From positions 213,145,635 to 213,209,634 of the forward strand of contig NC_077228.1 in assembly GCF_027887165.1 (NCBI RefSeq): a stretch of DNA of 64,000 nt, in the 5' to 3' direction. Position numbers and translations under genes: made by a program. Positions 33,400 to 45,339 of this stretch are shown piece by piece. Position 1 is the stretch's first letter; each line of letters starts with the position of its first letter. Below the pieces are notes generated by a model. It did no database searches. It was not told the origin of the DNA and saw nothing but the letters and a program-made list of their open reading frames with translations. Source of the stretch: Monodelphis domestica (taxonomy: Eukaryota; Chordata; Mammalia; Didelphimorphia; Didelphidae).

Positions 33400-34930
33400 T
33401 TTATATATCTTTGGGGGGGGGAAGAGTTGACTTTCTTCCATCACATTGCCTCCAATATTGCATCTTGGTATGGAAATGACCTTACATTCTGGGAAGCTAT
33501 GCTATTAGAAAATGTGTTTTTAAAGATTCTGTCAGAATGGAGAGACTTCAAGTAGGATCTCAGCCACAGTGACAGCTTTCTGAGGCCTAGCCTAGTTAAA
33601 TATAGAAAGGCCCATCACTAGCAAGAGGACCACATGGTAATGGATTCTTTGGATGTGGAAGCCCATGAAAACAAAACTAAATGAAAGATGACCCTCAGTC
33701 TTATGCAGCCCCCATTTTGCTTCTGCAGTGTGTTATAGAATAGTAAAAATGGGGACAATAGGCACCACAAACCTCGCTTTTTATACGACCTATAAAATTT
33801 AACTTACAGTCCCTGCCTTCATAAAGCTTATAGCTTATAAAGGTAAATTAGAAAAGTCCAAGGAGGGTAACAGTAAGTCAAAAAAAGTGGGGAAAAAAAA
33901 GTTGGGATAACTCAAAAAACAAAGTTGGTTAAAGCAAGCAGCTTTACAATAATACCATTATATTAAATAAGAAAAGGTTTAATATATTTTGAAGAAATGT
34001 TCATTTAAGGTGGTTAAAATGAAAACTTTGCCACTTTTAAAAGTAAAAGCTTTGGTTTTCTGGAAAATTCACAATACCTCATTTCCCAATGACAACTGTA
34101 TGAAGTGTTACTTTAGACTATTTTAAGAAGCTATAATAATTCTGTGCCTTTGTCATGTATCATCCTAATGATGCTACTCTTTAAATTAATAGAAGGGACT
34201 TTGCCATGTTACAATATTATAAACATTTTAATATGCATTTATCTTATTAATAGCATCAGAAATTGTTGAACAAAGAAAAATCATTAACTGTATGTCATAA
34301 TATAAAAGTGATTATTAGAAGTATGCTGTATGTTTTCACTAATTACTATACTGTATGTGGGAAAACTGTCCTTTCAGTTGTCTGTGTGTGGAATAAATAA
34401 AACCCTCCCCCCCCCAAAAAAAAATTTAACTTACATTGGTACTCTCAATATGGGGTCCTTGTCCAGTGACCTAGAAGACTCATCACTAGAAGATCTGAAT
34501 CATGTCAGTCTTAGCATTCTTGTTACATATGAAGCCAGGAGGAAGGCAGTTTTGGCTGACTGATTGGTTCAGATATATGCCTCCTTGGAGTGGCAAAAAG
34601 AGAAGTTGATAGAATCCCTTTTATCATGTTCCCAGAGGCACCAAGAAATATCATTTAATTGGAAATGTGATCATCTAGTATTGGACTCAGGATTTATAAA
34701 AAATAATTGCAGCTTATATACCAATATCTGTTGCAGAGGATTAAAAAAGTAGAAAAGTTCTATGAAGATTTTTATTTTTTTTAAATGGGCACATATTTTA
34801 ATGCTTAGTAACTTTAGTGCAAAGGTGAGAAAAGGTGAGGGTAGCAAGAAAATTTTTTGAAAATGCAGATGCAGGAATGAAAGAACATCCTGTTCCATTG
34901 ACACATTCACTTCCAACCTAGCTCAGCTCC
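33400..34930. other. No gene or repeat recognised
   Basis: AT-rich. It holds short G and C runs (33411-33420, 34408-34416) and short frames without domains. Confidence 0.4.
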
Positions 34931-35159
34931 CATCTCTCTGGATGACTTTTCTACCTCTGTTTCAAGTGCCCCTTTCACTCTGGTGTTGCTTATTATGGCT
35001 TCTTCCTCAGATTAATGAGTTATTTCTTGGTAACCTCATTTGAGGAAGTGCCCATACTAGCCATGCACTCCTAAATCAGCTCAGCTCCCAGCTGTCCAGA
35101 CTGCTGGAGGGACCTTGCCCTCTTCCCCCTCATTCCCACTTTCAGGTTGCTCCAAAGAA

Positions 35160-35280
35160 ATGAAAACTCATTAAGGGCAGGGATTGCCTTTCCTTTTGTT
35201 TGTATTTGCATTTAGCACACCTCCTCAGTATCTGGGGAAAGGGGGAATAAACTCTTAGATTGACTGAATTGCTGCATAAT
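35160..35280 (+). mobile_element. L2 3' tail, sense
   Basis: TCATTAAGGGCAGGGATTGC, TTTGCATTTAGCACACC, GGAATAAACTCTTAGATTGA. Confidence 0.65.
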
Positions 35281-35549
35281 ATTAGTCCCATCAAGTTCAA
35301 GTCTAAAGGTAACAATGCTGGTTTATGTTGGGCTTATGCCCCAAAAAGGTGCATCTCCAGAGAATTGCTGCTGGGTTCATCTAGCCTATATTCTGTGAGA
35401 TTTAAAATGGTTGAGGTCTTAAACTGTAGTGGTTAAAAGATAAAATAGTGGAAGATATAAATTGTGATAGATATAAGAGAGGGTGGGTAAGTTTGACCGC
35501 AGAAATATGTTTCACTACAGTGTCTTGGGTTTTAAAATCAAATATAAGG

Positions 35550-36403
35550 TGGTCACCAGGGAAATATTCCCAATTATTCAAATACCCAAGTCAATTGGGT
35601 TTTATAGAGATTTTTAATTAACAATACAATGAGTAATCAAAGAAAAGAAAGAGATTAAGAAAGGAATAAGTATGAAGGGCCTCAAGCTGATATGGCCTAG
35701 ACCTGAGTCTTAAAAGAGAAATCAGTCCCTTTTTTAACACTCACCACAAGGTCTGACTAAACAAGGATTTTAGTGACACCAGGCCAGCTCCATCTCAGCT
35801 GACTTCACCAGAGAGCCTTCCAGCCAGAGACTGTTCCAAAAGGCCTCTCTCAAGAGATTCTTCCCAAGCGGTCCTCATCAGAGATCCTCCAAAAGGCTAT
35901 ATCTCCTCAAGAGATTCTGCTTTTTCTTATATAGGGGTTTTCTCCCATGTCACCTCCCCTAAGTCCCTACATCTACCAATCACTGTAGATGTTTTCCAAA
36001 AGACAGCCCATTTTGAATTCACAGCTGAGTAGATTAATCTCTTTAGTAAGAGAGAAAAAAAATGCTGCTGTGTCTACTAATTTCATTAAGAGAAAACCTC
36101 TGAGTAAGTTTTCGCCTTTTAGGTCTAAGTAGTTTACAAGTTGCCCCACCTTTATAGGCACTTAGCATCCCATTGTATCAATTCTAAAACAGTCATGACT
36201 CAAAGAACTTCCTGTCCCTTCCATAAGCATGGATCAAAGTATTTTCATTGTTCTCAAGGAGCTCTCTGTTCTAAAGGAGTCCTAAGTAGGGTGGAGTAGG
36301 GATATTCCCAAGGCAAGGAGCCCCCACACTCAAGTAGAGTTCTCACCATCTGCTAGGGAATTTTTTTAAGTAGAAGATTCCCCAATGGGGGAAACCCCTA
36401 ACA
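35550..36403 (-). mobile_element. Endogenous-retrovirus LTR fossil A (solo)
   Basis: On the minus strand the unit begins TGTTAGGGG and ends GGTGACCA, with a TATA-like CCTATATAAGAAA about mid-way and an AT-rich stretch that could carry the polyadenylation signal. A related unit lies at 38421. No retroviral coding sequence adjoins it. The limits are approximate and I see no clear target-site duplication. An old fossil. Confidence 0.6.
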
Positions 36404-36499
36404 TTCATAAGTCTGAGAAATTTTGAGGTTTACAATTCCTGGACTCCCAGATCCCCATGGCTTGCACTCCTAAACCTGACTCGCAGAGCAAGGCCACCT

Positions 36500-36605
36500 T
36501 TTCATTCCTGTAAAATGGAGATAATAATAGCAACTACAGATTTATAAAGCACATGACATAGTACCTGTCACATAGTAGGTGCTCTGGAAACTTTCTTTGA
36601 TCTCT
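36500..36605 (+). mobile_element. MIR-type fragment
   Basis: GTAAAATGGAGATAATAATA, TTATAAAGCACATGACATAG, CACATAGTAGGTGCTCTGG. Confidence 0.6.
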
Positions 36606-36904
36606 GCCTTTTACTTCAGAAAATTCAGAAGGGAATTAGAAGAGGAGGGGTGGTTTGTGCCCTTGGAATCTTGGTCCTAGGAATGGAGCAGGAGAACTCA
36701 GGCTTGGCTGCCTCCTCCTCTCTAAGGACTCATGGAGCAAGGCTACCCCTCTCCCTCTCAAGTTTCCAATGCTCTTTGAGGAGAGGGTGCTGGGGTCACC
36801 CTGATCCCCTGGTCTTGTCCTCCTCCCTTCCTCTCCCCTCCTTTCTCCCTCTTTGATGGGGCCAAAGATTGACCTTAACTCTCTTCTAGGTAGCTTTATT
36901 ATTT

Positions 36905-37120
36905 ATGATTTTTTAAAATGTTTTAAATCCTTATTTTCCATCTTAAAATCAACCCTGTGTATTGGTTACAAGGCAGAAGAGCAATAAGGATTAGGAAATG
37001 GATGTGAAGTGATTTGCCCAGGGTCACACAGCTGGGAAGTATCTGAGGTTAAATTCGAACCCAGGACCTCCTGTGTCTGGGCCTGGCTCTCTATCCACTG
37101 AGCCACTCAGCTGTTCCCTT
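36905..37120 (-). mobile_element. MAR1/SINE1-type SINE
   Basis: Reverse copy: TTAAATCCTTATTTTCCATC to ATCCACTGAGCCACTCAGCT. Well preserved in the GGGTCACACAGCTGGGAAGT region. Confidence 0.9.
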
Positions 37121-37559
37121 TAGGTAGCTTTAGCCAAATGGCAGGGTCCAGATGAATTCCCTGGGAGAAGGGTCAGAGTAAAAATCCCAGGCTCTTTCTT
37201 GAGATTATATAACATATATTTGTTTGTGAGTATGGTTAGAAAAGGAAGTGGCCCATAGGACCTCCCCTTTACCATAGTGTGAGTCAAGGAGTCCTTCACC
37301 CTTAGATGAGAAGGAAGAAAAATTCCTGACTATGCTCAGACAGGCATTTTTAAGAGAAAGATACAGATAGTTCTCACTTCACAGCCAATGGAAAATGTCT
37401 ACTCCTAACCATAGAGTAGGCCAACTTAGTCTTCCATACTTGTGCAAACTCTTTTGTCTCCTAGAAGCAAGTCTCTCAGCATCTTCCATGTTCCCTATGA
37501 GTGACACCATCTTAGGTTACACATATATGGATGCATCTCCCATGATAAAATACATCACA

Positions 37560-37650
37560 AAGACTGGAATTTTCACCATCATTTTTGTATCCCCTATACT
37601 TAGAACAACTGCTGGCACTAAGTAAAATGCTGGTTCATTGATATGCCATT
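37560..37650 (+). mobile_element. L2 3' tail, sense
   Basis: TTTGTATCCCCTATACTTAG, ACAACTGCTGGCACTAAGT, AATGCTGGTTCATTGAT. Confidence 0.55.
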
Positions 37651-37654
37651 ATTT

Positions 37655-38415
37655 CCTTAGCCATTTCTCAATGACCAATAAAGTCAGGTGAGACCACTCA
37701 AAAAGGGCTCAGTGAATTACCATACCCAACTGAGAATGGAAACATTCCTAATATTCTGAGGGCAGGAGATGATATCCAGAAATTAATCAATAGGTCATCC
37801 ACTGAGGAGGAGTTACTGGAGTTGGGAGAGAATGGAGGGAAGGGAAATATGGTCAGATTTTTTAAAAATATAAAATAGTTTTTGCTGAATTTTCCCCCTC
37901 TTAAAAAAAACACCCTATTATTTGTTTTATTGGATGCCATCAGGAGGAGAAGAAAGAGAAAGGACCTGAGAGAAAATTTGGTGATGTAAAAACAGAAGCT
38001 ATCAATAAAATTTATTTTTAAAAATAATAAAATAAAATTGAAAAAGAAGTATTTTCCAGGAAATATTACAGTGTAAACCAGAAAGAATAAAAATAATGCA
38101 TCTCTTTCTCTCTTCCCCACATTTAAAAGAAAATGGAAAATGTATTTAAAAGAATAATTGCCAGCTCAGAGTAGGGAAAGGAAGAGACAAAAACAAAAAT
38201 CCTAGTAGAGATCAAAACAAAGCAAAACAATGCAAGACAAAAAAATTAAAATATTTAAAATATAAAAGTAAAAAAGGGCAGTGAATAAACATTCAGGTAT
38301 TCAAAACTAAACATCAGAAACATAAAAATGAGAAACAATTCAAGCTGGAAAATCAGCTTAAAACTTAAAGCTGCCATTTGTAAGATAATTTTAGCTTTGT
38401 GACTTGAAAATGTAA
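37655..38415. other. Unassigned, A-rich, possibly an L1 3' end
   Basis: 37900-38040 ends in a run like CAATAAAATTTATTTTTAAA, a possible LINE 3' end. No coding potential is supported; the minus-strand frame at 37698-38120 is a hydrophobic shadow of an A-rich region. Confidence 0.35.
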
Positions 38416-38420
38416 ATAAT

Positions 38421-39165
38421 TGGTCGCCAGGGAAAATTCCCAAATTATAAAATACCCAAGTCAGCTGGAAATTATGGTGATTTTAATTAATATAGAGAGA
38501 AGGAATTAAGGAAAAGAGAGAGAAAAAAAATAAATTTAAACTGCTCTGGCTGAGCCAGGCAATAGTTAAAGCCTTGACCAAAGTGGCCTCCCTGAGTTCA
38601 GTTCAGGACTAGAACTCAGCCTGGAGGATCTCACCCAGACAGCTTCCTTGGAGACAGTCTCATGGTGAGTGATAAGACTGACTCCCTTTTCCTTAGGCTC
38701 AGGGAGGCCAATTGGGAATCCAATTGCACTCTGAACTGAATTCAATTGCTTTTTTCTTCTTATGTCACCTCCCCTAAATTTTCACGTCTACCAATCACAG
38801 TTGACACTTTTTCCAGGACTGCCTATTCTTTAGTTCTCACCTTCTTTGATTAGATTTTCTCCAGGACTATATCCACTCTTTAGTTCTCACCTTCTCTGGT
38901 TTGATTATATCTTTAGAGTTACTTAACACTTCTTTGTTAAGCTTACCTTTTGTGAGTTACTTGACCTTTTTGTGATTAATTTAACCTTTATAGGTACTTA
39001 ACACCTTTTTATATTAGATCTAAAAATAGACTTAGCTTAAGGTTCTAGCTTCACTATAAGGTATGAATTAAGTACCTTCATTGTTCAATCAGGAGTTTAC
39101 AACTTTATCTTCCCCTAAAGTATGTCTAATTAGGGTGGAGTAATTTTAAAATTCACACATTGAAA
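38421..39165 (-). mobile_element. Endogenous-retrovirus LTR fossil B (solo), related to A
   Basis: It shares with fossil A the end TGGTC(A/G)CCAGGGAAA, the block TATGTCACCTCCCCTAA followed by CTACCAATCACAG, and AGGGTGGAGTA near the far end. Same orientation as A, but diverged enough to be a separate insertion. No adjoining coding sequence. The right boundary is approximate. Confidence 0.6.
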
Positions 39166-39242
39166 ATCTCAATAACAAGAAAGGATTAAAAGAACATTTT
39201 TAAAGTTCCAATAAAAAGAGATAAAACAGAAAAAAAGAATAA

Positions 39243-39443
39243 TTTATTTTTTTAAACCCTTTCCATCCATCTTAGAATCAATACTTGGTTCTAAGGCAGA
39301 AGAGTGGTAAGGGCTAGGCAATGGGGTTTAAGTGACTTGCCCAGGCTCACACACCAAGGAAATGTCTGAGGTCAAATTTGAACCCAGGACCTCCTGTCTC
39401 TGGGCCTGGCTCTTAATCTACTGAGCCACTCAGCTTCTCCCAA
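39243..39443 (-). mobile_element. MAR1/SINE1-type SINE
   Basis: Reverse copy: TTTAAACCCTTTCCATCCAT to ATCTACTGAGCCACTCAGCT. Confidence 0.9.
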
Positions 39444-40049
39444 CGAAGAATAATTTCAAAATTAATGCCCAAGTATAAAGCACCCTGCAAGTAAGTAAGC
39501 TTTGTTTTATTGAAGTTCCCTGGAGATACTCTTATCCTGAGTTGCCATATAAGTAGGTGTCCTCAAGATTCCCCAAAGTCATTCCAGGTGAAATTAAGTC
39601 TTGTACCCATGTTTTCCCATCTGTGTTGGGTCTGGGAGATTATAATTGTGATTCTCTCTGGATTGCTTATAAAAAAAAAAAATCCAAATGGGATAGTCTC
39701 CTCTTCCTTTATCAAGGCTTCAGCTCATAATGAAAAAGAGATATTATCTCCTGTCATTTGAGATCAAAATCTCTTCCCAATTTTCTATCAATGCTTTCAT
39801 TAATCACACAAATGAGTAGATAGGAAGCCATAAGGTTTGGCATTCATCAGACTCTTGGATTTATGGAATACAAAGGAGTATAGCCAGTGAATGAAGCAAG
39901 CATTGGCTGTTTGGGGTTAGCAGCCAGGAAAGACTAACCTCTGACTCTATGCCTCTTCCTCTCTTATTTGGTCAATAGAACGGGTGGGGTGTTTTTGTTC
40001 AATCTTGTCAGACTTCTAAGTACAGGATAGAGTCTTTAGGTCTTTTCTC

Positions 40050-40160
40050 TGCAAAAATGCTGGAATAGTTTGCCATGTCCTTTCCCAGTGTGTTCCCATT
40101 TTAAAGGTGAGGAACTGAGACAAACAGAGGGAAGTGACGTGCCCATGGAGTCCATCTTGA
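40050..40160 (-). mobile_element. RTE-tailed SINE fragment, antisense
   Basis: TGCTGGAATAGTTTGCCATG, TTTAAAGGTGAGGAACTGAG, AGGGAAGTGACGTGCCCA. It abuts the LTR fragment that starts near 40164. Confidence 0.65.
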
Positions 40161-40163
40161 GCG

Positions 40164-40354
40164 GTGGCACTCCCAGGGGTCAGTGACCAGAGTAGCCAGA
40201 GTTCAATCTTCAGACTCTGTGCAGTCGAGCATGGTGAGCAGCTCTGTTGTCGAGGCCTATTAGCCCTGAGGCCTACTAGCACTGAACCCCTTTTGCCTTT
40301 GATTAAAGAGTGATTTTGACTATTTAATAGTTCTGTGTTTTTTTCCAGTTAACA
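40164..40354 (+). mobile_element. Partial LTR fossil, same family as the 41098 solo LTR
   Basis: CCAGGGGTCAGTGACCAGAG through CACTGAACCCCTTTTGC to the terminus TCCAGTTAACA matches the reverse complement of 41098-41270 closely. Only the 3' third of the LTR is present. Confidence 0.75.
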
Positions 40355-40989
40355 AATCCTAGAATAGAACTCCTTCATCACTGGAAGGGGAGTGTCCCAA
40401 AGAGTCAAAAGACTAGCCATAGGGCTGCCAGAATGGCTGCAGAGCACACCCTTTCCAACATGGTGGCTGCCTAGATGATTTCATTATCTAAGAGAGTTCT
40501 TGTTTACAAATAAGTGAGGGTAAGGTCCCCACCCTGTCTGCATCAATGATCAACCTAGTACTACTATGCCTTTAACCCAGTGGGACCTAGCCCAGTTTCA
40601 TAGCCTAGGGGAGAGATTGTTCTGTAGTTTTAAAATCCAACTCTTCTGGCCAATGGAGAAACCATTTCTCAAAAAATACCCTAATTCAATATTAATTTTC
40701 CATACCATGGAATTGCCCTGAAATCGATTATTATTATCTACTATCAATGCTTTGTCAGTGAGTGGCTTAAAATGCCAAATGGGAACAGTACTAATCATGT
40801 GATTTGGGCAGGACACAATGAGAGGTTTAGTATGGTAGAATGGAGGAAACCTGAATTTTTAGAGGCAAAAGATCTGGGTTCAAATTCTGACTGCCAGCTA
40901 TTCTGTCTGACTTTTTATCCTTTTAAGTGACCATAGGCTTCAAAGGTCTTGGGTTTGAATCCTTGGAGGACCAAGATACTGAGAACTAA

Positions 40990-41775
40990 AACTTCATAGT
41001 AAAAATATCTTATCAGCTAATACATGTATAACCCAGATTTAATTGCTTGGCATCTCCAGGAGATAGAAGGGGAAAAGGGAGGGGGACAATATGGATCTGT
41101 TAACTGGAAAAAACACAGAACCATTAAATAGTCAAAATCACGCTTTAATCAAGAGCAAAAGGGGTTCAGCACTAGCAGGCCTCCACAACAGAGCTGCATG
41201 CCACACTGCACAGAGTCCCAGGATTGAACTCTGGCTGCTCTGGTCACTGACCCCTGGGAAATGCCAAATGTAGGAGAATGACAATTCCGAGGAGCCATTA
41301 AAGTTGGGGAGCTTAAATACCTTTCTAGATGACCTGGGGGCTTAGGGTGAGAGGGACAGTTGATTGACTTTACTATGGTAAGAAAGGAAAATGAGGGGTT
41401 CCAGATTGGAATAACAGTGAGGGGCTGATGCTTTACAATGGTCACTGAAGGGAAAGACTCAGCCCAGGGCTGGGCCACTTGGGTAAAGGACTTTGGCCTA
41501 GGAGGAGAAACCATTGGGACAAAAGAGATACTTAACAGCAGAGGGTATTGGCTATTCCCACCCAAACTACCAGGATGTCTATTGTCTGGTGAAGTAGGGC
41601 CTTCCCTCAGGGGGAAAACTCTCCAGTGACCAGGTCAAAACCTGGGATTTCTACCTCCCAACTAAATAAACTGGGGACCTCTAGATTCCACGTTGACAGA
41701 TCCTATAATTCTGGAAAACTTATGTGGAAATTTGTTATTAAAATAAAAAATCCAGATTAAAAAAATAAAATAAAT
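40990..41775 (+). mobile_element. L1 3' end, sense, split by a solo LTR
   Basis: ATGTATAACCCAGATTTAAT and GGGAGGGGGACAATATG lie left of the LTR; CTATAATTCTGGAAAACTTA and TTATTAAAATAAAAAATCC lie right. The order matches the L1 3' end at 44800-44945. Confidence 0.7.
41098..41698 (-). mobile_element. Solo LTR of an endogenous retrovirus (class I-like)
   Basis: A 601-bp unit. On the minus strand it begins TGTCAACGTGG and ends CCAGTTAACA (TG...CA), with a TATA-like GGTATTTAAGC before the 3' third. It is flanked by a perfect 4-bp duplication GATC (41094-41097 and 41699-41702) and splits an L1 3' end cleanly. A 4-bp duplication is usual for gammaretrovirus-like (ERV1) elements. No coding part: a solo LTR left by recombination. 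Relatives occur at 40164 and 48966. Confidence 0.85.
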
Positions 41776-42055
41776 TATCAGCAATGTAATAATCCAGGAT
41801 AACTCTAAGAGACTCATGATGGAAAAAGTTATCCATGATCATAGAAGGAACTGACAGAGTCTGAAGGCAGTTCAAAGCACACCATTTCATCCATGAATTT
41901 TTCTATAGTTAAAGTGATATGGATCTTTTTTCACATGATGATTATGTATGGAAATATGTGTTCTATGATAACACATGTGCAACCTGTAGAATATTGCCTG
42001 CTTTATTAAGGATGGGGGAGGGATGGGAGATAGAAAAAAATGTCAAAAAACAATT
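41776..42055 (+). mobile_element. L1 3' fragment, sense
   Basis: AGCAATGTAATAATCCAGGA, AGACTCATGATGGAAAAAGT, GTTCAAAGCACACCATTTCA and a tail TGTCAAAAAACAATTATTG. Confidence 0.65.
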
Positions 42056-42252
42056 ATTGGAGCAACTAAGTGGCTCAATGGCAAAAGAGCCAGGCCTGAA
42101 GGTAGGAGGTTCTGGGTTCAAATTAGACTTCAGACACTTCCTAACTGTGTGATCCTGGGCAAATCACTTAGCCCCAGTTGCCTAAACCTTACTCTTCTTC
42201 TGCCTTGGAACCTATACTTAGTGTTGATTTTAAGATAGAAGGTAAGGGTTTT
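42056..42252 (+). mobile_element. MAR1/SINE1-type SINE
   Basis: Sense copy: GGAGCAACTAAGTGGCTCAA, TGGGTTCAAATTAGACTTCA, TTTTAAGATAGAAGGTAAGG. Confidence 0.9.
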
Positions 42253-42547
42253 TGGGGAAAAAAAGAGAGAAAATGATTATTAAAAATTGTATCAACATGT
42301 AATATGGAGGAAAAAGGGAAAAATTTTTAAAAGAAAGGAAAATACTAGCAGCAGGGTAATGCCTTGACAAATATTCTGCAAGCCAGGAGCCTTGCAGCAG
42401 CAGCATTGGCTTGAACTTGGTAGAGAAACTTCAACAAGCTGAATTAGAGCAGTCCTTTCTTTGCAAACTGCACCTATGAAGTTATAGATAAAGGAGTCCA
42501 TCTGGACAGATTCATAACATTGGCTAGCTAAACAGATATTGCATAGA

Positions 42548-42735
42548 ATTTTTTTTAACCCTTCCCTTTTGACTTAGAAACCATAAAAGTATCAGTTCCA
42601 AAAGAATCAACAGAAAACTGATAAAGGTTAGGCAATAGGGGTTAAGTGACTTGCCCAGGATCACACAGCTAAGAAGTGTCTGAAGTCAAATTTGAACCCA
42701 GGTCCTCCCTACTCCAGATCTGGTGCTCTAGATCC
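42548..42735 (-). mobile_element. MAR1/SINE1-type SINE, head truncated
   Basis: Reverse copy: TTTTTTAACCCTTCCCTTTT, GGATCACACAGCTAAGAAGT, ending near TGGTGCTCTA. Confidence 0.85.
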
Positions 42736-42739
42736 AGAA

Positions 42740-43290
42740 TTTTGTTGACCAGGGTCAGACTACTACAGATAGAGGCTTTTGGTTTGACCCACCTTTCTGC
42801 AAAAAATTTTCCCACAAATTCCTTGTTTTTGAAAGTGACATTCATCTTTCCTCATTATTATTAGCACAGAAGAGCCTGAGATTTCAAAGTCCAAATGTAG
42901 GGGTTATACTATTCCTCTTGTTCAAAATGTGACTCGAAGTTGTTTAAGCAGCCTGTTAATATTGTCAGCATCTGTCTTTGACTGGGCCCTGCAGATGGAT
43001 AGTGAGCTGGGCCCAGAAATGAAGAGGAAGAAGAAAACAGGCTGGATTGCATCTGGAAAATGTTTCAGTGACTTCAATAATAAACTGTTCCTAGAACAAA
43101 AATCCTACTTCTTATCCAGAACAGTCCTTTGGTGTTGCTTAATCATAGAATACCACAGTCTCTGAGGAATCAAAATTGTAATATGATCAGCATGCAATCT
43201 ATAGGTTTCTCAAGATCATTGATAAAAATTTTAGAACAGCCCTGGGCAAGCAGAGATTGCTTGGGCGCCCTTTAATCTTCCCAGACTATT
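42740..43290. other. No gene or repeat recognised
   Basis: Unassigned. The frame at 42929-43165 has no domain I recognise. Confidence 0.4.
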
Positions 43291-43299
43291 CCTGGCCTG

Positions 43300-43370
43300 G
43301 TTATTGCTTCCTACATTGCCTGGTCCAAAGAAGGCTCTTACAAATGCTTATTGACTGATTGATTATAGAA
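43300..43370 (+). mobile_element. L2 3' tail, sense
   Basis: TGCCTGGTCCAAAGAAGGCT followed by ACAAATGCTTATTGACTGAT. Confidence 0.6.
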
Positions 43371-43527
43371 CTATTTCTTACTATACCTAACCATATGTTG
43401 CTTTCTTCTCCACAATGAAAACAGGTGAAATTATTTCTTGATTTTGATAAAACATTTGGCAAATCATGCCTGCATGGTCTAAACTTGGTCTACCAGTTCA
43501 GTAACCCCTTAAAAAAAAGGAAACTGA

Positions 43528-43905
43528 GTTGGAGTAGTTAGGTGGCTCAGTGGATAGAGAGCCAGACCTTTATGGGAGGTCCTGGGTTCAAATGTGACCT
43601 CAGTTACTTCCTATCTATGTGACCTTGGGCAAGTCACTTAAGCCCAATTGCCGAGCCTTTATTACTCTTCTGTCTTGAAATTTATATTTAGTATCAGTTC
43701 TAAGACAGAAGGTATGGGTTAAAAAGAAAAAAAGAACTAGGGTTAATCTGGAATGATTTCCAAATATATATATAGTTTTGACACAATAATCACTTCCCAG
43801 GAAGACATCCCCCCTACCCATAGAGTACTTGGCTAAAATAAAATAACACAGAGTACACAATACATAGTATTGATTCTAAGATGGAAGATAAGGGGTTTAA
43901 AAAAT
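43528..43905 (+). mobile_element. MAR1/SINE1-type SINE plus a stray tail piece
   Basis: Full sense copy at 43528-43720 (GTTAGGTGGCTCAGTGGATA to TTCTAAGACAGAAGGTATGG). A second tail-only fragment at 43860-43902 reads ATAGTATTGATTCTAAGATG. Confidence 0.88.
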
Positions 43906-43935
43906 AGAATTACACAGTTAAGAAGGTATACCATA

Positions 43936-44160
43936 ATAGCAGTTGGTTGGCACAGTGTTGAAGTCAAGAAGTCCTGAGTTCAAATTCAGGCTCAGATACT
44001 TTCTAGCTGTGTTACCCTGGGCAAGACACCTAATCCTGTTTGCCTTGGTTTCCTTATCTGTAAAAAATGAGCTGGAGAAGGAAATGGCAAACCACTCCAG
44101 TATCTCTGCCAAGGAAACTCCAAAAGCAGTCACAGAGTCAGATACTTCTGAAAAATGAAT
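43936..44160 (+). mobile_element. RTE-tailed SINE, sense
   Basis: TGAGTTCAAATTCAGGCTCA (B box), GTAAAAAATGAGCTGGAGAA, GGAAATGGCAAACCACTCCA, and a tail like GTCACAGAGTCAGATACTTC. Confidence 0.88.
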
Positions 44161-44749
44161 GAATAAATAGATATCATATATACATAAAAATTACAAATCC
44201 TTCTACATGTAATTTATACATAATTTAATGACTAGTTATTCAACTTTATATATCCAACTCTACCTTTCTTGTTCACAATAACAATAGGGAAGATTATATC
44301 TGGATTTTGGTAAAACAGTTGACAAATTAGGCCTGCAGTATTCCCTTGATTCAGTAGTCTAATAAAAAGTGAAAAAGGAAATGGGGTTAGTCTGGCACAA
44401 TATTCTATACTTGCATATTCTCTCTTCTCCTCAGTCCTATCTAGGTCAGTAGGGAAGAGGAAACTCTGCTTCATATGGGAAAGGAGATTAGACTCCTGAT
44501 TGGTTGAGAGACTACTGAGAGTGATGATCCTTCAAGTCTCAAGAAAAGATCCCATTGAAGAAAGACTGAGAGGGACCAAGAGCAAAGTGTGTCTAGGATC
44601 AAGTAAATAAAGGCCCTTAAAAGCAGGACTCTAAGCAGAGTCTAAAGAATCTTGCAAAGAAGAAAAATATGATTTATCACTTGTTTATTTGGGTTTATGA
44701 TTTGGGGTTTTGGCCTTATAAGATTATTCTATTACAAAAACAAACAATA

Positions 44750-44945
44750 TAGAAATAGGTTTTGAGTGATAATACAGTGATGGTATAGTTAATATATAGA
44801 TAGTAGAATGATAATACAGTGGAATTGCTTGTCAAGAATGGGAATGGGGAGGGAAAAGAGGAGAGAGACAACATGAACCATGTAACCCTGGAAAATTTAT
44901 GTGTAGGTTTGTTACTGGAATAAAATAGACAATTAAAAAAATAAA
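44750..44945 (+). mobile_element. L1 3' end, sense
   Basis: CAGTGGAATTGCTTGTCAAG, GACAACATGAACCATGTAAC, then an A-rich end AATTAAAAAAATAAAATAAA. Confidence 0.65.
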
Positions 44946-45154
44946 ATAAACTATCTTGCATAGTAGTCTCTCAGACACTCAGAATTTGTTTTCTTCCACA
45001 TACTGATAACTCGCAGTATAAAACCATCCCTCTTCCACCTTACCCCGCCCCCACACTTTTAGGGGTCTCTGGGGATACAAACACTCATGTCAAGGGACAT
45101 GAATGAGGCAACTGTCTGAAAGCCCCAATTCAGTATTCAAAAGTCTCTCTTCTT

Positions 45155-45265
45155 GTGTCTGTTTTAGTCTGTCTGTGTGTCTCTGTGTCTCTTTGTTCAT
45201 GCGTCTTTGTCTCTGTGTCTTTGTCTCTGTGTGTGTCTCTCTGTCTCTCTCACTGTCTCTCTTCC
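45155..45265. repeat. TCTGTG-type simple repeat
   Basis: Imperfect runs of TCTGTGTCTTTG and TCTCTCTGTC over about 110 bp. The frame crossing it is a low-complexity shadow. Confidence 0.8.
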
Positions 45266-45339
45266 CTTCTGGTGATCACTGCATGTATTCTTCCAACCAA
45301 TTGAAGACAGTCCCTTATTCAAGGATGCAGATAAATATT

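Noticed and set aside
35550-39165. One provirus with LTRs A and B
   Set aside because: The two LTRs differ considerably. The 2 kb between them holds a SINE, MIR and L2 pieces and no retroviral coding trace, and no primer-site-like sequence follows the LTR end. Two separate solo LTRs are simpler.
42929-43165. 78-codon frame with a basic KRKKK stretch
   Set aside because: No domain, no splice context and no start-site support. Nothing distinguishes it from chance.
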